Positions 8,511-16,147 are shown, numbered from the stretch's first letter. The stretch: DNA of 64,000 nt from Pseudooceanicola atlanticus (GCF_000768315.1 NZ_AQQX01000008.1:1-64000), one strand, 5' to 3'. Program-made: numbers and translations. The notes: generated from the letters alone by a model not told the origin.

Positions 8511-8906
8511 TTTGCGCTGCGCCCCTTCGCGCCAGATATTTCGATGTGTCTCCAGACGGGCCGCCGTCGCAGCCAGCGCTCGACCTACAGCGCCCTCCGG
8601 TCCTGGGATGTCCCCGACCACTTCGCACACAGCACCAAGCCGATACCAGCGGCTGAAGGATCGAAGCCAACCTTTTGAAGTACCGAAATCGTAATGGAAA
8701 CCGATCACTGGCGACGTCGTGACCCATGGATCAGAAATCGTTGGGTGGCCGCTCAGGTCTCCTTCAGCGCGGATGGCGTCACCCTCGCGCTTGATAAAGA
8801 ACCAGTTCTGAAGGAGCGGAGCATCTTCCAGGTCGGAAATTTGCGGCCCAGCTTCTGCGGCTTCGATCGCAAAGAGCAGGGCCTCTGGGGGAACCTGACC
8901 AATCAT
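8496..8906 (-). CDS. DUF6634 family protein
   Basis: The start is placed at the ATG at 8906, one base after the TGA of the upstream gene, so the two are translationally coupled. The 136-residue product carries the features I associate with DUF6634: an APLLQNWFFIKREGD segment, a GHPTISDPWVTTSPVIGF strand pair, and SRWYRLG near the end of the domain. The tail after the domain is low-complexity. The family is common on alphaproteobacterial mobile elements beside mob genes, and its function is unknown. The 3' end runs into the higBA operator region, so the two transcripts follow each other. Confidence 0.65.
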   Translation of the reverse strand: MIGQVPPEALLFAIEAAEAGPQISDLEDAPLLQNWFFIKREGDAIRAEGDLSGHPTISDPWVTTSPVIGFHYDFGTSKGWLRSFSRWYRLGAVCEVVGDIPGPEGAVGRALAATAARLETHRNIWREGAQRKCITP

Positions 8907-8907
8907 A

Positions 8908-9384
8908 TCAACCTGTTTCTCCCTTGCCGTAGAGCCTTTCGATTTCAGCAAAGAAAGCTTCCTCGTCGAGTTCGAACTCCATGCGTTCCATGGGGCGCAG
9001 ATCATAGGCCAGCACTTTCATGATCACCATGTTGATCGAGAGGGCGTCCTCGTAGGAGCGTGCCGACGGAAGCTCCACATGAAGGTCGTAAGTTCCGTCG
9101 TCTCGTGCTGCGATGCGGATCGACCCCTCTTGGGCCTCGCTATCGATCACCACCGCTCCGTCCCTTTTCAGAGCTTTGCAGCGTGTGACGGTCCGGCAAT
9201 GTTCAAGAACCGGCGGCAAAGAGTCCAGAAGCAACTCCAGCGCATCGGATTTTCCGGGCGGATTGAGGTGGTACGCACGGGTGTTCTCGATGAGGAGAAA
9301 AGTGCTGCCAAAAATCTCTCGGATCGCGTTCTGTGTCGTCCGTGCCTCTTGAGCACGTTTCGCTGACTTGGTTGACCTGACCAT
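8908..9384 (-). CDS. Hypothetical protein of the mobilization region
   Basis: The 158-residue soluble protein starts at the ATG at 9384 behind a good AAGGAGG Shine-Dalgarno. The N-terminus is basic (MVRSTKSAKRAQEAR), the middle contains strands (GAVVIDSEAQEGSIRIAARD, TYDLHVELPS), and the C-terminus is acidic and helical. I do not recognise the family. It starts 30 bases after the relaxase stop and is coupled to the DUF6634 gene. The likely transcription unit is therefore rep-mob-this gene-DUF6634, and a role in maintenance or transfer is only inferred. Confidence 0.65.
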   Translation of the reverse strand: MVRSTKSAKRAQEARTTQNAIREIFGSTFLLIENTRAYHLNPPGKSDALELLLDSLPPVLEHCRTVTRCKALKRDGAVVIDSEAQEGSIRIAARDDGTYDLHVELPSARSYEDALSINMVIMKVLAYDLRPMERMEFELDEEAFFAEIERLYGKGETG

Positions 9385-9413
9385 GAAGTGGCCTCCTTGC
9401 TGATGTTAGGTGA

Positions 9414-11033
9414 CTAAGGCCCATCTTGAGGCGAGTTGCTCGGGCTGGGAGCGGGCCGCCTTGGTGGGGTGAGGTCCTGATCGACCTTCACCTCCTGAAC
9501 CGGAACCCGCGCGGCTGTTTTGCCTCCGGCTCCGGCTTTGCCTCCGGGGCCTGCAAAGACTGCTCCAAGCCGTTCAAGGACTCGTGCAACTCCTTCTGCA
9601 AGCGCGCGAGCGATCTCTCTTGCTCGATCAATCTCGTCATGCAGTCTTCCACGCCTTTGCCGAGCTCTTCGACGCAGGACAGCAACTCGCGCTCCAAGTT
9701 CGTCAGGGTCATCCGTTACTCCTCTCGCTGAAGACAGGTGCGCCCAGCCCCGGTCCCTAGCGGACAGCGTGTCGGCACGAGGCCGGGCGGCAGGGCGATC
9801 AATTCGCCAAGGCCGCCCACGCCCCGGATCGTTCGGCTGCCTTGCAGCGCCTCGGGCGGCTGCGCCAGGCGCGGGGTCGGCGTGGGCTGATTGCTGGCGA
9901 TCATCAACGTCACCGCCAGGAATGACCCGCTGAGCGTTAGCGCAGCCATAACTCCGCCTACCAGCGCCACCCGCGCCAGCGTGTGCCGGGTCAGCAGCCT
10001 GTTGAGCCGCTGGCTGCGCGCTTGGAGCGCTTCGATCCTCTCCTCGATCGCGTTCAGCGTCTCCGTCGTCTCGCGGTTCAGGCTGTGCAGCCGCTTGCGG
10101 GTCTGGTTCTCGAACTCGGCCGTATCGCTCGTGATTGTAGAGAAGGCGCTTCTGGCGCTCTTCGTCCACGCGCCGCTCAAGCTCTTCAACTGCGATTCCA
10201 GCGAGTCGAGCTGAGAGGTCAGCAGGCTGTCCATGTTCGCCTGGATGCGCGGGTTGAGTTTGCTCTGTGGTCCAGTTTTCATCGAAGATCGCTCCTTTCA
10301 GACGCCAGCGCTCGCCGCTGTCTGGGTCCAGTACGGTGAGGTAGGCCTTGCCCTTGCGGGGTAGCTCGAAGCCGATCTCGGTCAGCGCATCGATCATCGA
10401 CGCGCGGTCCCGGATCGCGCCGATCGCGATCTGGCCGTCGATCCAGCTGTTCAGCTGCCCGCGCGTGGCGGCGCGGGCCGGTTCCTCGGGCACGGCCTGC
10501 GTCTGCCGAGCGCGCGCCGGATCGAGCGGATCGGCCCAGCCATGCCGCCGGTTCTCCAGATCCACGAAAGCGCTGAAGGCCGCCTCGTGGCCAGGCGGCG
10601 CAATGTTCAGGCTCTTACGGGTCGAAAGCTCCATGCGGGGCATCAGGAAGTGCAGCTCGACGCGCCCAGCGTGGGTGTGACGCACCCAGAGCATGTCGAA
10701 CTGGTCGCCTTCCAGCCCGGCGCAGGCGAACTCCTCGAAGCGCTGGATGAGTGCGCGCTGCTGGTCCTCTGTCGGCGCGTCCTCGGGGGCGAAGCTGATA
10801 ACACCGCTCTTGTAGCGCCATTGGTGCGGCACGGCATCGATGAGCGCCTGCATCCGCGCGGGTTGGCCCTCGATGACCGCGGGCAGCGTGGCACGCCGAT
10901 CCCAGACCTGCTGCCCCCGCGCGTCCCGGATCGCGTTGCGGTGTTCGTCATAGGCCTTCACCGTCTCGGCGATCAGGTAGGCGACGGCGGGGGCAGCCGG
11001 CCCCTGACCATGGGGGAAGAACTTTACCATCAT
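9414..11033 (-). CDS. mobA: ColE1-type (MOBP, MbeA-like) relaxase
   Basis: The 539-residue protein aligns by eye with ColE1 MbeA. It opens MMVKFFPHGQGPAAPAVAYL with the probable nicking tyrosine at Y19, then YKSGVISFAPE (74-84), and the metal/active-site stretch WVRHTHAGRVELHF (116-129). Relaxases of this clan cut oriT and stay attached to the transferred strand. In the ColE1 HEN triad the last residue is Asn; here the aligned residue is His128 (H119, E126, H128). The C-terminal 270 residues are Arg/Ala/Pro-rich and low in complexity, because two other genes are encoded there in another frame. It overlaps mobC by four bases. Confidence 0.88.
   Translation of the reverse strand: MMVKFFPHGQGPAAPAVAYLIAETVKAYDEHRNAIRDARGQQVWDRRATLPAVIEGQPARMQALIDAVPHQWRYKSGVISFAPEDAPTEDQQRALIQRFEEFACAGLEGDQFDMLWVRHTHAGRVELHFLMPRMELSTRKSLNIAPPGHEAAFSAFVDLENRRHGWADPLDPARARQTQAVPEEPARAATRGQLNSWIDGQIAIGAIRDRASMIDALTEIGFELPRKGKAYLTVLDPDSGERWRLKGAIFDENWTTEQTQPAHPGEHGQPADLSARLAGIAVEELERRVDEERQKRLLYNHERYGRVREPDPQAAAQPEPRDDGDAERDRGEDRSAPSAQPAAQQAADPAHAGAGGAGRRSYGCANAQRVIPGGDVDDRQQSAHADPAPGAAARGAARQPNDPGRGRPWRIDRPAARPRADTLSARDRGWAHLSSARGVTDDPDELGARVAVLRRRARQRRGRLHDEIDRAREIARALAEGVARVLERLGAVFAGPGGKAGAGGKTAARVPVQEVKVDQDLTPPRRPAPSPSNSPQDGP
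9488..9712 (-). CDS. mobD: MbeD/MobD-like protein nested inside the relaxase gene
   Basis: The 74-residue product is almost entirely coiled coil: TNLERELLSCVEELGKGVED, then EQERSLARLQKELHESLNGL, then a Pro/Glu/Arg tail. This matches the MbeD/MobD family of small helper proteins of ColE1-type mobilization. It has its own AGAGGAG Shine-Dalgarno seven bases before the ATG and begins four bases after the stop of the mobB-like gene. It lies completely within the relaxase reading frame on the same strand. The same nested layout is known from ColE1. Confidence 0.75.
   Translation of the reverse strand: MTLTNLERELLSCVEELGKGVEDCMTRLIEQERSLARLQKELHESLNGLEQSLQAPEAKPEPEAKQPRGFRFRR
9716..10282 (-). CDS. 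mobB: MbeB/MobB-like membrane coiled-coil protein nested inside the relaxase gene
   Basis: The 188-residue protein has a long amphipathic helical region with heptads (about residues 15-98), one transmembrane helix at about 103-129 (ARVALVGGVMAALTLSGSFL onward), and a Pro-rich tail. ColE1 MbeB/MobB proteins have this coiled-coil plus TM design and anchor the relaxosome at the membrane. The ATG at 10282 is preceded by AAAGGAG (complement of 10292-10298). The whole gene lies inside the relaxase gene in another frame. The gene name is by analogy and is not supported by an alignment here. Confidence 0.75.
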   Translation of the reverse strand: MKTGPQSKLNPRIQANMDSLLTSQLDSLESQLKSLSGAWTKSARSAFSTITSDTAEFENQTRKRLHSLNRETTETLNAIEERIEALQARSQRLNRLLTRHTLARVALVGGVMAALTLSGSFLAVTLMIASNQPTPTPRLAQPPEALQGSRTIRGVGGLGELIALPPGLVPTRCPLGTGAGRTCLQREE

Positions 11034-11470
11034 GCCCGCCAGTCCTCGCGCAGGCCGTCCAGCTCCCGTTCGATGGCGACCAGCGAAGCGGAGAGGGCCA
11101 ACAGGTCGATCCGGTCCAGCGTGCCGAGCTTACGCGCCGCGTTCAGCGCACGGGCGATCTGGTTGAGGTTGGCCCCGATGCGCAACAGTGCGACCAGCAG
11201 ATCCGGGTCGGCTTCGGGGACCACCTTCCGATGACCGCTGCGCACCAAGGGCAACCGTTCGCGGAGCAGCTCGGCCAGCGGACGCCGGGCGCGCCGGGCT
11301 TCCACCTCGAGGCGCGCCTTCTCCGAAGCAGAGCAGCGGAACGCGATGGTTTCGGTCAACGGCTCGGCGTATTTGGGCGTCCTGCTCTTGGCGGGGTTCG
11401 AAGGGGCGGCAGGCCCCTCGCATGGTCCCGTGTGCAACACGGGTGACCTTGCTGTCTTCCGATCAGTCAC
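11030..11470 (-). CDS. mobC: MobC relaxosome accessory protein
   Basis: The 146-residue protein has a disordered N-terminal 35 residues, then a ribbon-helix-helix-like start (ETIAFRCSASEKARLEVEAR) and the MobC signature helices LLRIGANLNQIARALNAARK. MobC-type proteins bind oriT and help the relaxase melt the nick region. Four-base overlaps join it to repC upstream and the relaxase downstream, so rep and mob genes are translated as a chain. In ColE1 the oriT lies upstream of mbeC; here that position is occupied by repC coding sequence. Confidence 0.9.
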   Translation of the reverse strand: MTDRKTARSPVLHTGPCEGPAAPSNPAKSRTPKYAEPLTETIAFRCSASEKARLEVEARRARRPLAELLRERLPLVRSGHRKVVPEADPDLLVALLRIGANLNQIARALNAARKLGTLDRIDLLALSASLVAIERELDGLREDWRA

Positions 11471-12549
11471 GGACGCACCTCGCCTGTATTGCGTCTTAGC
11501 TCAGCCACGAGTGCTGCAATGGCCGCGTCGCCGCGCGTTGTTTTCCGCGTCAATCCGATGAAGGCTGCCGCCGGGTTACGCACCGCGAAGCGGTCGTGCC
11601 TCCCGGCGTTCCTGTCAGCGATGACCAGGCAGAGCAGCAAGCGCAGCTCTCCCAGCCGGTCGCGCGCTGCATCCCATTCCAGCCCGGATATCCCCAGCAT
11701 CTGCGCCCGTTCTCGTGCCGCCAGCGCCAGGGTTCTTCTGCTGGGTCGGGCCCCTTCGTCGGCCGCTTCGGCGTAGACCTGAATGACCTCGGCCATCTCG
11801 TCGCTGGCCAACAGACAGACCTGAGCCGGGCTGATCGAAACCTCGGGCTCGGGTCTACAGGTTTCGATTTTCTTATCTCTCTTGGTATCAGGTCGGACCA
11901 AACTGTCCGACGGCGCGGTCTGAACTGTCTGACCGGAGGCGGGCGAAAACTCGGCGAGGATGACCTCCAGCGCGTCGATCAGCGCGAACATCCGACCGGC
12001 GTCCCGGACCTCGGAGGGTCGTAGACGCGGGAAGGCCTCACGCGCTGCAATGAGCGCCTTCGGCGCATCGAGGCTGCGAATCTGCCGGATCAGATCGTTC
12101 AGCCGGTTCCGGTCCTCCTTTAGCTCTTCCGCCGCACGCGCTGTCCGACGGATGCGCGCCAGCAACTCCGGTGCACGCTCGATGAGCGGCGCGAAGTTGA
12201 TGCCGCCCGCCGAGACGATACGGCCGTCCTCGCTCCGCCGACCGAAACGCCGGCCATTCGCCGCGCCGGTCCGGAGAACCAGCCCGCGCTCCTCCAGCCG
12301 GGTCTCTATTCGCGTGATCCTGCGGATGTGGAAGTTCATGCGATCGGCCAGGCCCGCGACGCGCTCCCAGACGGCGCAGATGCGGCCGGGCAAGAAGTCC
12401 TCCGCGCGGGCCAGCCGGAAGACGCAGCGCAGGTAAGCCAGGTCCTCGTCGCGCAGGCCCAGTTCGGTGCGCAGCTTGGCGAGCACGTCGAGGAGTTCAA
12501 ACGGCTTCACGCCTGCGGGGAGGCCGGAATGGGTCAGCGTGATGCTCAT
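11467..12549 (-). CDS. repC: RepC-like plasmid replication initiator
   Basis: The 360-residue protein resembles the RepC family of alphaproteobacterial plasmids. It has an N-terminal winged-helix region with ERVAGLADRMNFHIRRITRI and LEERGLVLRTGAANGRRFGR, followed by the INFAPLIERAPELLARI helix that in RepC reads as DLAPLI-like. A helical C-terminal half contains a variable Pro/Ser linker at about 210-240. A GGGAG lies seven bases before the ATG at 12549. There are no repA/repB partition genes beside it, so replication, if any, would be transient, for example after excision. It is the first gene of the rep-mob chain and lies next to the right att site. Confidence 0.8.
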   Translation of the reverse strand: MSITLTHSGLPAGVKPFELLDVLAKLRTELGLRDEDLAYLRCVFRLARAEDFLPGRICAVWERVAGLADRMNFHIRRITRIETRLEERGLVLRTGAANGRRFGRRSEDGRIVSAGGINFAPLIERAPELLARIRRTARAAEELKEDRNRLNDLIRQIRSLDAPKALIAAREAFPRLRPSEVRDAGRMFALIDALEVILAEFSPASGQTVQTAPSDSLVRPDTKRDKKIETCRPEPEVSISPAQVCLLASDEMAEVIQVYAEAADEGARPSRRTLALAARERAQMLGISGLEWDAARDRLGELRLLLCLVIADRNAGRHDRFAVRNPAAAFIGLTRKTTRGDAAIAALVAELRRNTGEVRP

Positions 12550-12762
12550 GACGCACTCCCAATGCTTGCGGCAGAGGAAGCGGCGCGGTATGAAGCAGGA
12601 CGATATACTTTTGTTTTGCCGTCGGTGGGAGTTGCAGCTTCCCCGGCGGTTTTTCTTTGCCTGAAAGGCATTTCAGGGCGTTTCGCAGAGTCACGGTTCG
12701 TTCTACGTGTGTCCTGCGAAATTTCTCGACTAACCATTTGATTGGGCGCATTATTCGTCCAA
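12550..12762. other. Upstream region of repC next to the att site
   Basis: No gene is supported in these 213 bases. They must contain the promoter of the leftward rep-mob chain and the right-end recombinase arm sites of the element. No convincing repeat or promoter consensus could be picked out by eye. Confidence 0.45.
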
Positions 12763-12814
12763 TTTAGGTTCTGGCGCCTTTGGTGTGGGGGTTCGAGTCC
12801 CTTCACCCGCACCA
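12763..12814 (+). other. attR-like site: 3' half of tRNA-Leu(UAG)
   Basis: From the anticodon loop TTTAGGT (12763-12769, anticodon TAG) the sequence follows a tRNA-Leu exactly. There is the 3' anticodon strand TCTGG, the long variable arm CGCC-TTT-GGTG, the T arm GGGGG-TTCGAGT-CCCTT, the acceptor strand CACCCGC, discriminator A and CCA at 12812-12814. The five bases before the loop do not pair with TCTGG and no D arm or 5' acceptor strand exists upstream. This is the product expected when an element recombines in the anticodon loop: it restores the tRNA at its other end and leaves the old 3' half here. Confidence 0.9.
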
Positions 12815-13103
12815 TTCATTAACCAGCTCAAAAACGGTTGGCCGTGTAGAGAACGGCCATTCCCTCACACACCTGCGAATGTGGTCGTGAGGGCCTGCTC
12901 TGGCTCCATCGGCATAGTTCCCGGAACCCAGACACATCCATTATGCAGGACAGATCGCGAGACTTGTTTTTGTGGTCCCCCGAACAACTCGGCATGATGT
13001 GGCAGATCCGCCTTGCACGTTGGCTTTGCGGCGCATAGAAGGGCGCCTGATTTGGCCGGCGCGTTGCGACCGGCCCCGCGACGTTATGGAAGGACGACAA
13101 GCG
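12815..13103. other. Intergenic region between attR and tig
   Basis: No gene is seen. A hairpin TGGCCGT (12839-12845) with ACGGCCA (12853-12859) followed by TTCCC could be the original terminator of the interrupted tRNA-Leu gene. The tig promoter must lie downstream of it. Confidence 0.45.
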
Positions 13104-14432
13104 ATGCAGGTCACCGAGACCCTGAACGAAGGCCTCAAGCGCGGCTACCAGATTACGCTTCCCGCAAGCGAGCTGGACGCCAAGGTGAACGAGAAACTGG
13201 CCGAAGCGCAGCCCGAAGTCGAAATGAAGGGATTCCGCAAGGGCAAGGTCCCGATGGCGCTGCTGAAAAAGCAGTTCGGCCCGCGGATCATTGGCGAAGC
13301 GATGCAGGAAGCCATCGACGGCGCGATGACCGATCACTTCGAAAAGTCCGGTGACAAGCCCGCTATGCAGCCCGACGTCCAGATGGTCGACGGCGAGACT
13401 TGGAGCGAGGGCGACGACGTCGTCGTCACCATGAGCTATGAAGCCCTGCCGGAAATCCCCGAAGTCGACCTGAAGGCGATTTCGCTGGAGAAGATGGTCG
13501 TGAAGGCCGAGGACGAAGCCGTCGAGGACGCGCTGAAGAACCTCGCCGAGAGCGCACAGGATTTCGAAGCCAAGGACGGCGCGGCCGAAGATGGCGATCA
13601 GGTCGTCATGGACTTCGTCGGCAAGGTCGACGGTGAAGCATTCGAAGGCGGTTCCGCCGAGGATTATCCGCTGGTGCTGGGCTCCAACTCCTTCATCCCC
13701 GGCTTCGAAGAGCAGCTGGTTGGTGCCAAAGCGGGCGAAGAGAAAGCCGTCAACGTCAAGTTCCCCGAGGAATATGGCGCAGAGCATCTGGCCGGCAAGG
13801 ATGCCGTGTTTGACTGCACGATCAAGGAAGTGAAGGCGCCCAAGGCAGCCGAGATCGATGACGAACTGGCGAAGAAATACGGTGCGGACGATCTGGCCGC
13901 GCTGAAGGCCCAGGTCGCTGAGCGTCTGGAAGCCGAGTATTCCGGCGCGGCCCGCGCTGTCATGAAGCGTGGCCTGCTGGACGAGCTGGACAAGGCCGTG
14001 TCCTTCGAACTGCCGCCGTCGCTGGTCGAAGCCGAAGCCAAGCAGATTGCACATCAGCTGTGGCACGAGGACAACCCCGAGGTTCACGATCACAACCACG
14101 GTGAGATCGAAACCACCGAGGAGCACACCAAGCTGGCAGAGCGTCGCGTGCGCCTCGGCCTGCTGCTGGCCGAGCTGGGTCAGAAAGCCGAGGTCGAAGT
14201 GACCGACGCCGAGATGACCCAGGCAATCATGAACCAGGCACGTCAGTACCCGGGTCAGGAACGTCAGTTCTTCGAATTCGTTCAGCAGAACCAGCAGATG
14301 CAGCAGCAGCTGCGCGCGCCGATCTTCGAAGACAAGGTTGTCGACTACGTCTTCGAACTGGCCACCGTCAGCGAAAAGGAAGTCTCCAAGGAAGAGCTCC
14401 AGAAAGCTGTCGAAGAGCTGGAACAGGAATAA
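13104..14432 (+). CDS. tig: Trigger factor (ribosome-associated chaperone and prolyl isomerase)
   Basis: The 442-residue protein has the three trigger factor domains. The ribosome-binding domain carries the signature [17 protein letters not shown] (about residues 44-60). The FKBP-type PPIase domain runs from about 160 to 245 ([47 protein letters not shown]). The C-terminal helical domain carries the extra His-rich stretch [14 protein letters not shown] found in alphaproteobacteria. It binds nascent chains at the exit tunnel near L23. The ATG at 13104 is preceded by GGAAGGA; the in-frame ATG at 13086 is less likely. Confidence 0.97.
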   Translation: MQVTETLNEGLKRGYQITLPASELDAKVNEKLAEAQPEVEMKGFRKGKVPMALLKKQFGPRIIGEAMQEAIDGAMTDHFEKSGDKPAMQPDVQMVDGETWSEGDDVVVTMSYEALPEIPEVDLKAISLEKMVVKAEDEAVEDALKNLAESAQDFEAKDGAAEDGDQVVMDFVGKVDGEAFEGGSAEDYPLVLGSNSFIPGFEEQLVGAKAGEEKAVNVKFPEEYGAEHLAGKDAVFDCTIKEVKAPKAAEIDDELAKKYGADDLAALKAQVAERLEAEYSGAARAVMKRGLLDELDKAVSFELPPSLVEAEAKQIAHQLWHEDNPEVHDHNHGEIETTEEHTKLAERRVRLGLLLAELGQKAEVEVTDAEMTQAIMNQARQYPGQERQFFEFVQQNQQMQQQLRAPIFEDKVVDYVFELATVSEKEVSKEELQKAVEELEQE

Positions 14433-14456
14433 GGTCCATTCGACCAACGGTTCTGA

Positions 14457-14484
14457 AAAGGGTCGCCTCCGGGCGGCCCTTTTT
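14457..14484 (+). terminator. Rho-independent terminator of tig
   Basis: A GC-rich stem AAGGG(T)CGCC...GGGCGGCCCTT with a three-base loop is followed by a run of T, 25 bases after the tig stop codon. Confidence 0.85.
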
Positions 14485-14566
14485 CCATTTGTCGGGTGAT
14501 GTTCGGGAGTGTTGACCGGCGGACCTTGCCCTGAGACACCTTGGACGTCTCTGTACGGAGCCGCCA

Positions 14567-14911
14567 ATGCGCCTCATCCCTCTGATTATGTGCCTGTTGG
14601 TGACCCCAGTCGTCGCAGAGGACAAGGTGCACCGGCTCGCCATCACCGGCGACACGCTTATCGTGGACAACACGACCATCCGCCTGAAGGACACCGAATG
14701 CCCACCCTTCACGACCGATGAGGGCAGGGCGGCCAAGCTGCTGGTCACCGCGATGCTACGGGCGCCCCTGGTCGAATGCGCCTATGTCGACGGCCCGGAC
14801 GGCAATGTCGGCGACTGCATCTACCGAACCACCAAGCTGGCCCAGAGGGCGCGGTCCATGGTCGATGAGTTGCGCAAGCGGAACCTCTGCCAGCCCCGGA
14901 CTTCGCTTTGA
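14567..14911 (+). CDS. Secreted SNase-like (thermonuclease-fold) protein
   Basis: The 114-residue protein begins with a signal peptide (MRLIPLIMCLLVTPVVA, cleavage before EDKV). The mature part resembles a shortened staphylococcal-nuclease fold: GDTLIVDNTTIRLKDTECPP, where SNases have DTL...IRLxGID-PE, then EGRAAKLLVTAML and RKRNLCQPR near the end. The Arg of the IRL motif is kept, but the catalytic Glu position reads Pro/Phe and the C-terminal Arg region is compressed. It may therefore be inactive or have another role. It has its own start region after the tig terminator. Confidence 0.65.
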   Translation: MRLIPLIMCLLVTPVVAEDKVHRLAITGDTLIVDNTTIRLKDTECPPFTTDEGRAAKLLVTAMLRAPLVECAYVDGPDGNVGDCIYRTTKLAQRARSMVDELRKRNLCQPRTSL

Positions 14912-14980
14912 TCAGGATGGGGTTGCGACCGGGCTGGTGATGTCCCAACCTCGGACGCAAACAGCGCAGGGGAGGACGCT

Positions 14981-15394
14981 ATGCATATCGGTTTCACCAA
15001 GGAAGGGTTTGAAGCCTTCAAGGCAGATGACAGGCCCGGCCCGATCCATATGCTCAACCTCGTCCGGCTGCGCGACAAGGCGGAATACGAGGACGGTCGC
15101 ACGGCAACCGGGGCCGAGGCTTACGCTGCCTATGGCCGGGAAAGCCAGCCGGTGCTGGAGCGTCTTGGTGGTCGGATCGTCTGGCGCGGGCGCATGGAAC
15201 ACATGCTGATCGGGCCTCAGGATGAAAAATGGGACCTGTGCTTCATCGCGGAATACCCATCGGTGCAGGCCTTCGTCGACATGATTTACGACAAGGAATA
15301 CCGCAAAGCGATGCTGCATCGGCAGGCCGGGTGCAGCGACAGCCGCCTGATCCGGATGGAGCCGCTGGATGCTGGTGGCAATTTCGCCGAGTGA
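14981..15394 (+). CDS. DUF1330 family protein
   Basis: The 137-residue protein matches the DUF1330 ferredoxin-like (dimeric alpha/beta barrel) family. It has a strand with GPIHMLNLVRLRDKAEY, a YAAYGRESQPVLERLGGRIVWRG helix-strand unit, and the IAEYPSVQAFVDMI / YRKAMLHRQAGCSDSRLI end that closes the barrel. The biochemical role of the family is not established. It lies 70 bases after the SNase-like gene and converges on rplI. Confidence 0.85.
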   Translation: MHIGFTKEGFEAFKADDRPGPIHMLNLVRLRDKAEYEDGRTATGAEAYAAYGRESQPVLERLGGRIVWRGRMEHMLIGPQDEKWDLCFIAEYPSVQAFVDMIYDKEYRKAMLHRQAGCSDSRLIRMEPLDAGGNFAE

Positions 15395-15475
15395 CCGACG
15401 CGCCGTCTTGCGCTGCCGGTTCTTTTGAACGTATTCGCTTGCGGCTTCGGATCAATCCCAAGCCGGACGCGCAAA

Positions 15476-15511
15476 AGAAAAAGCCGCGGCGCTTTCGCAC
15501 CGCGGCTTTTC
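15476..15511 (-). terminator. Terminator of the rpsF-rpsR-rplI operon
   Basis: The stem AAAAGCCGCGG...CCGCGGCTTTT forms on either strand. On the minus strand it is followed by TTTTTCTTTT, 20 bases after the rplI stop. It may also stop transcripts of the convergent DUF1330 gene. Confidence 0.85.
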
Positions 15512-15529
15512 CAATCAGTTGAAACCGGC

Positions 15530-16147
15530 TCAGTCTTCGTCGTCCGAGGAGGCTTCGGCCGCCGGAGCGGGCGCATCGTCGTCGTCCGAAGAGGCTGCGC
15601 CGATATCGTCGAAGAGTTCCGAGATCTCGAACTCTGCAGCGGCTTCTTCCTCTGCGGCCAGGTCCTGGATGGACTTGCCGGAGGCCTGAAGCTCGGCTTC
15701 TTCCGGGGAGCGGGCGACGTTCAGGGTGATCTGAACTTCGACTTCCGGGTGCAGGTAGATGTCGACATTGTGCATGCCGAGTTCCTTGATCGGCAGCGGA
15801 ATGATGACCTGCTTGCGCTCCACGGTGTAGCCGGCCTCGGTGGTGACGGCAGCCACGTCGCGGGGCGTGACGGAGCCGTAGAGGTTGCCACCGTCGGAAG
15901 CAGAGCGAATCACGACGAAGACTTCGCCGTCGATGCGCTGTGCCAGGGCTTCGGCTTCTTTCTTGGTCTCCAGGTTGTTCGCTTCCAGTTGGGCCTTCTG
16001 GGCTTCGAACTGGGCGATGTTTTCCTTGGAGGCGGTCAGGGCCTTGCCCTGCAGCAGCAGGTAGTTGCGGGCATAGCCGGGCTTGACGGTGACGACGTCA
16101 CCCATCTGGCCGAGCTTGGCGACGCGTTCGAGAAGAATGACTTCCAT
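15530..16147 (-). CDS. rplI: 50S ribosomal protein L9
   Basis: The 205-residue protein starts with the invariant L9 N-terminus [19 protein letters not shown] and the RNA-binding [13 protein letters not shown]. It then has the long connecting helix and the C-terminal domain with [19 protein letters not shown]. It is longer than the usual 150 residues because of an acidic tail ([20 protein letters not shown], then Asp/Ala/Ser-rich), which is common in Rhodobacterales L9. It is the last gene of the conserved rpsF-rpsR-rplI operon. Confidence 0.98.
   Translation of the reverse strand: MEVILLERVAKLGQMGDVVTVKPGYARNYLLLQGKALTASKENIAQFEAQKAQLEANNLETKKEAEALAQRIDGEVFVVIRSASDGGNLYGSVTPRDVAAVTTEAGYTVERKQVIIPLPIKELGMHNVDIYLHPEVEVQITLNVARSPEEAELQASGKSIQDLAAEEEAAAEFEISELFDDIGAASSDDDDAPAPAAEASSDDED

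Larger units (their letters stand above)
1..12814. mobile_element. Right-hand part of an integrative and mobilizable element in tRNA-Leu
   Basis: The stretch from the window start to the displaced tRNA-Leu 3' half holds an excisionase-like gene, RepC-like replication gene, MobC, relaxase with nested mobB/mobD-like genes, HigBA, an IS3 remnant and a large defence gene. None of these belongs to the core genes that begin with tig at 13104. Base composition is patchy: the 1180-6882 gene is clearly AT-richer than the GC-rich mob region, which suggests several origins. No conjugation (type IV secretion) genes are visible, so it would need a helper for transfer. The left end and a functional integrase are outside the window, so the size and the term IME are inferences. 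Confidence 0.85.

Noticed and set aside
1-12814. Prophage as an explanation for the left region
   Set aside because: No phage structural, packaging or lysis genes; rep, mob and toxin-antitoxin genes fit a mobilizable element instead.
12828-14567. Long open frame on the minus strand opposite tig
   Set aside because: Antisense to trigger factor, Phe/Leu-rich composition typical of a complement of a GC-rich acidic gene, no Shine-Dalgarno.
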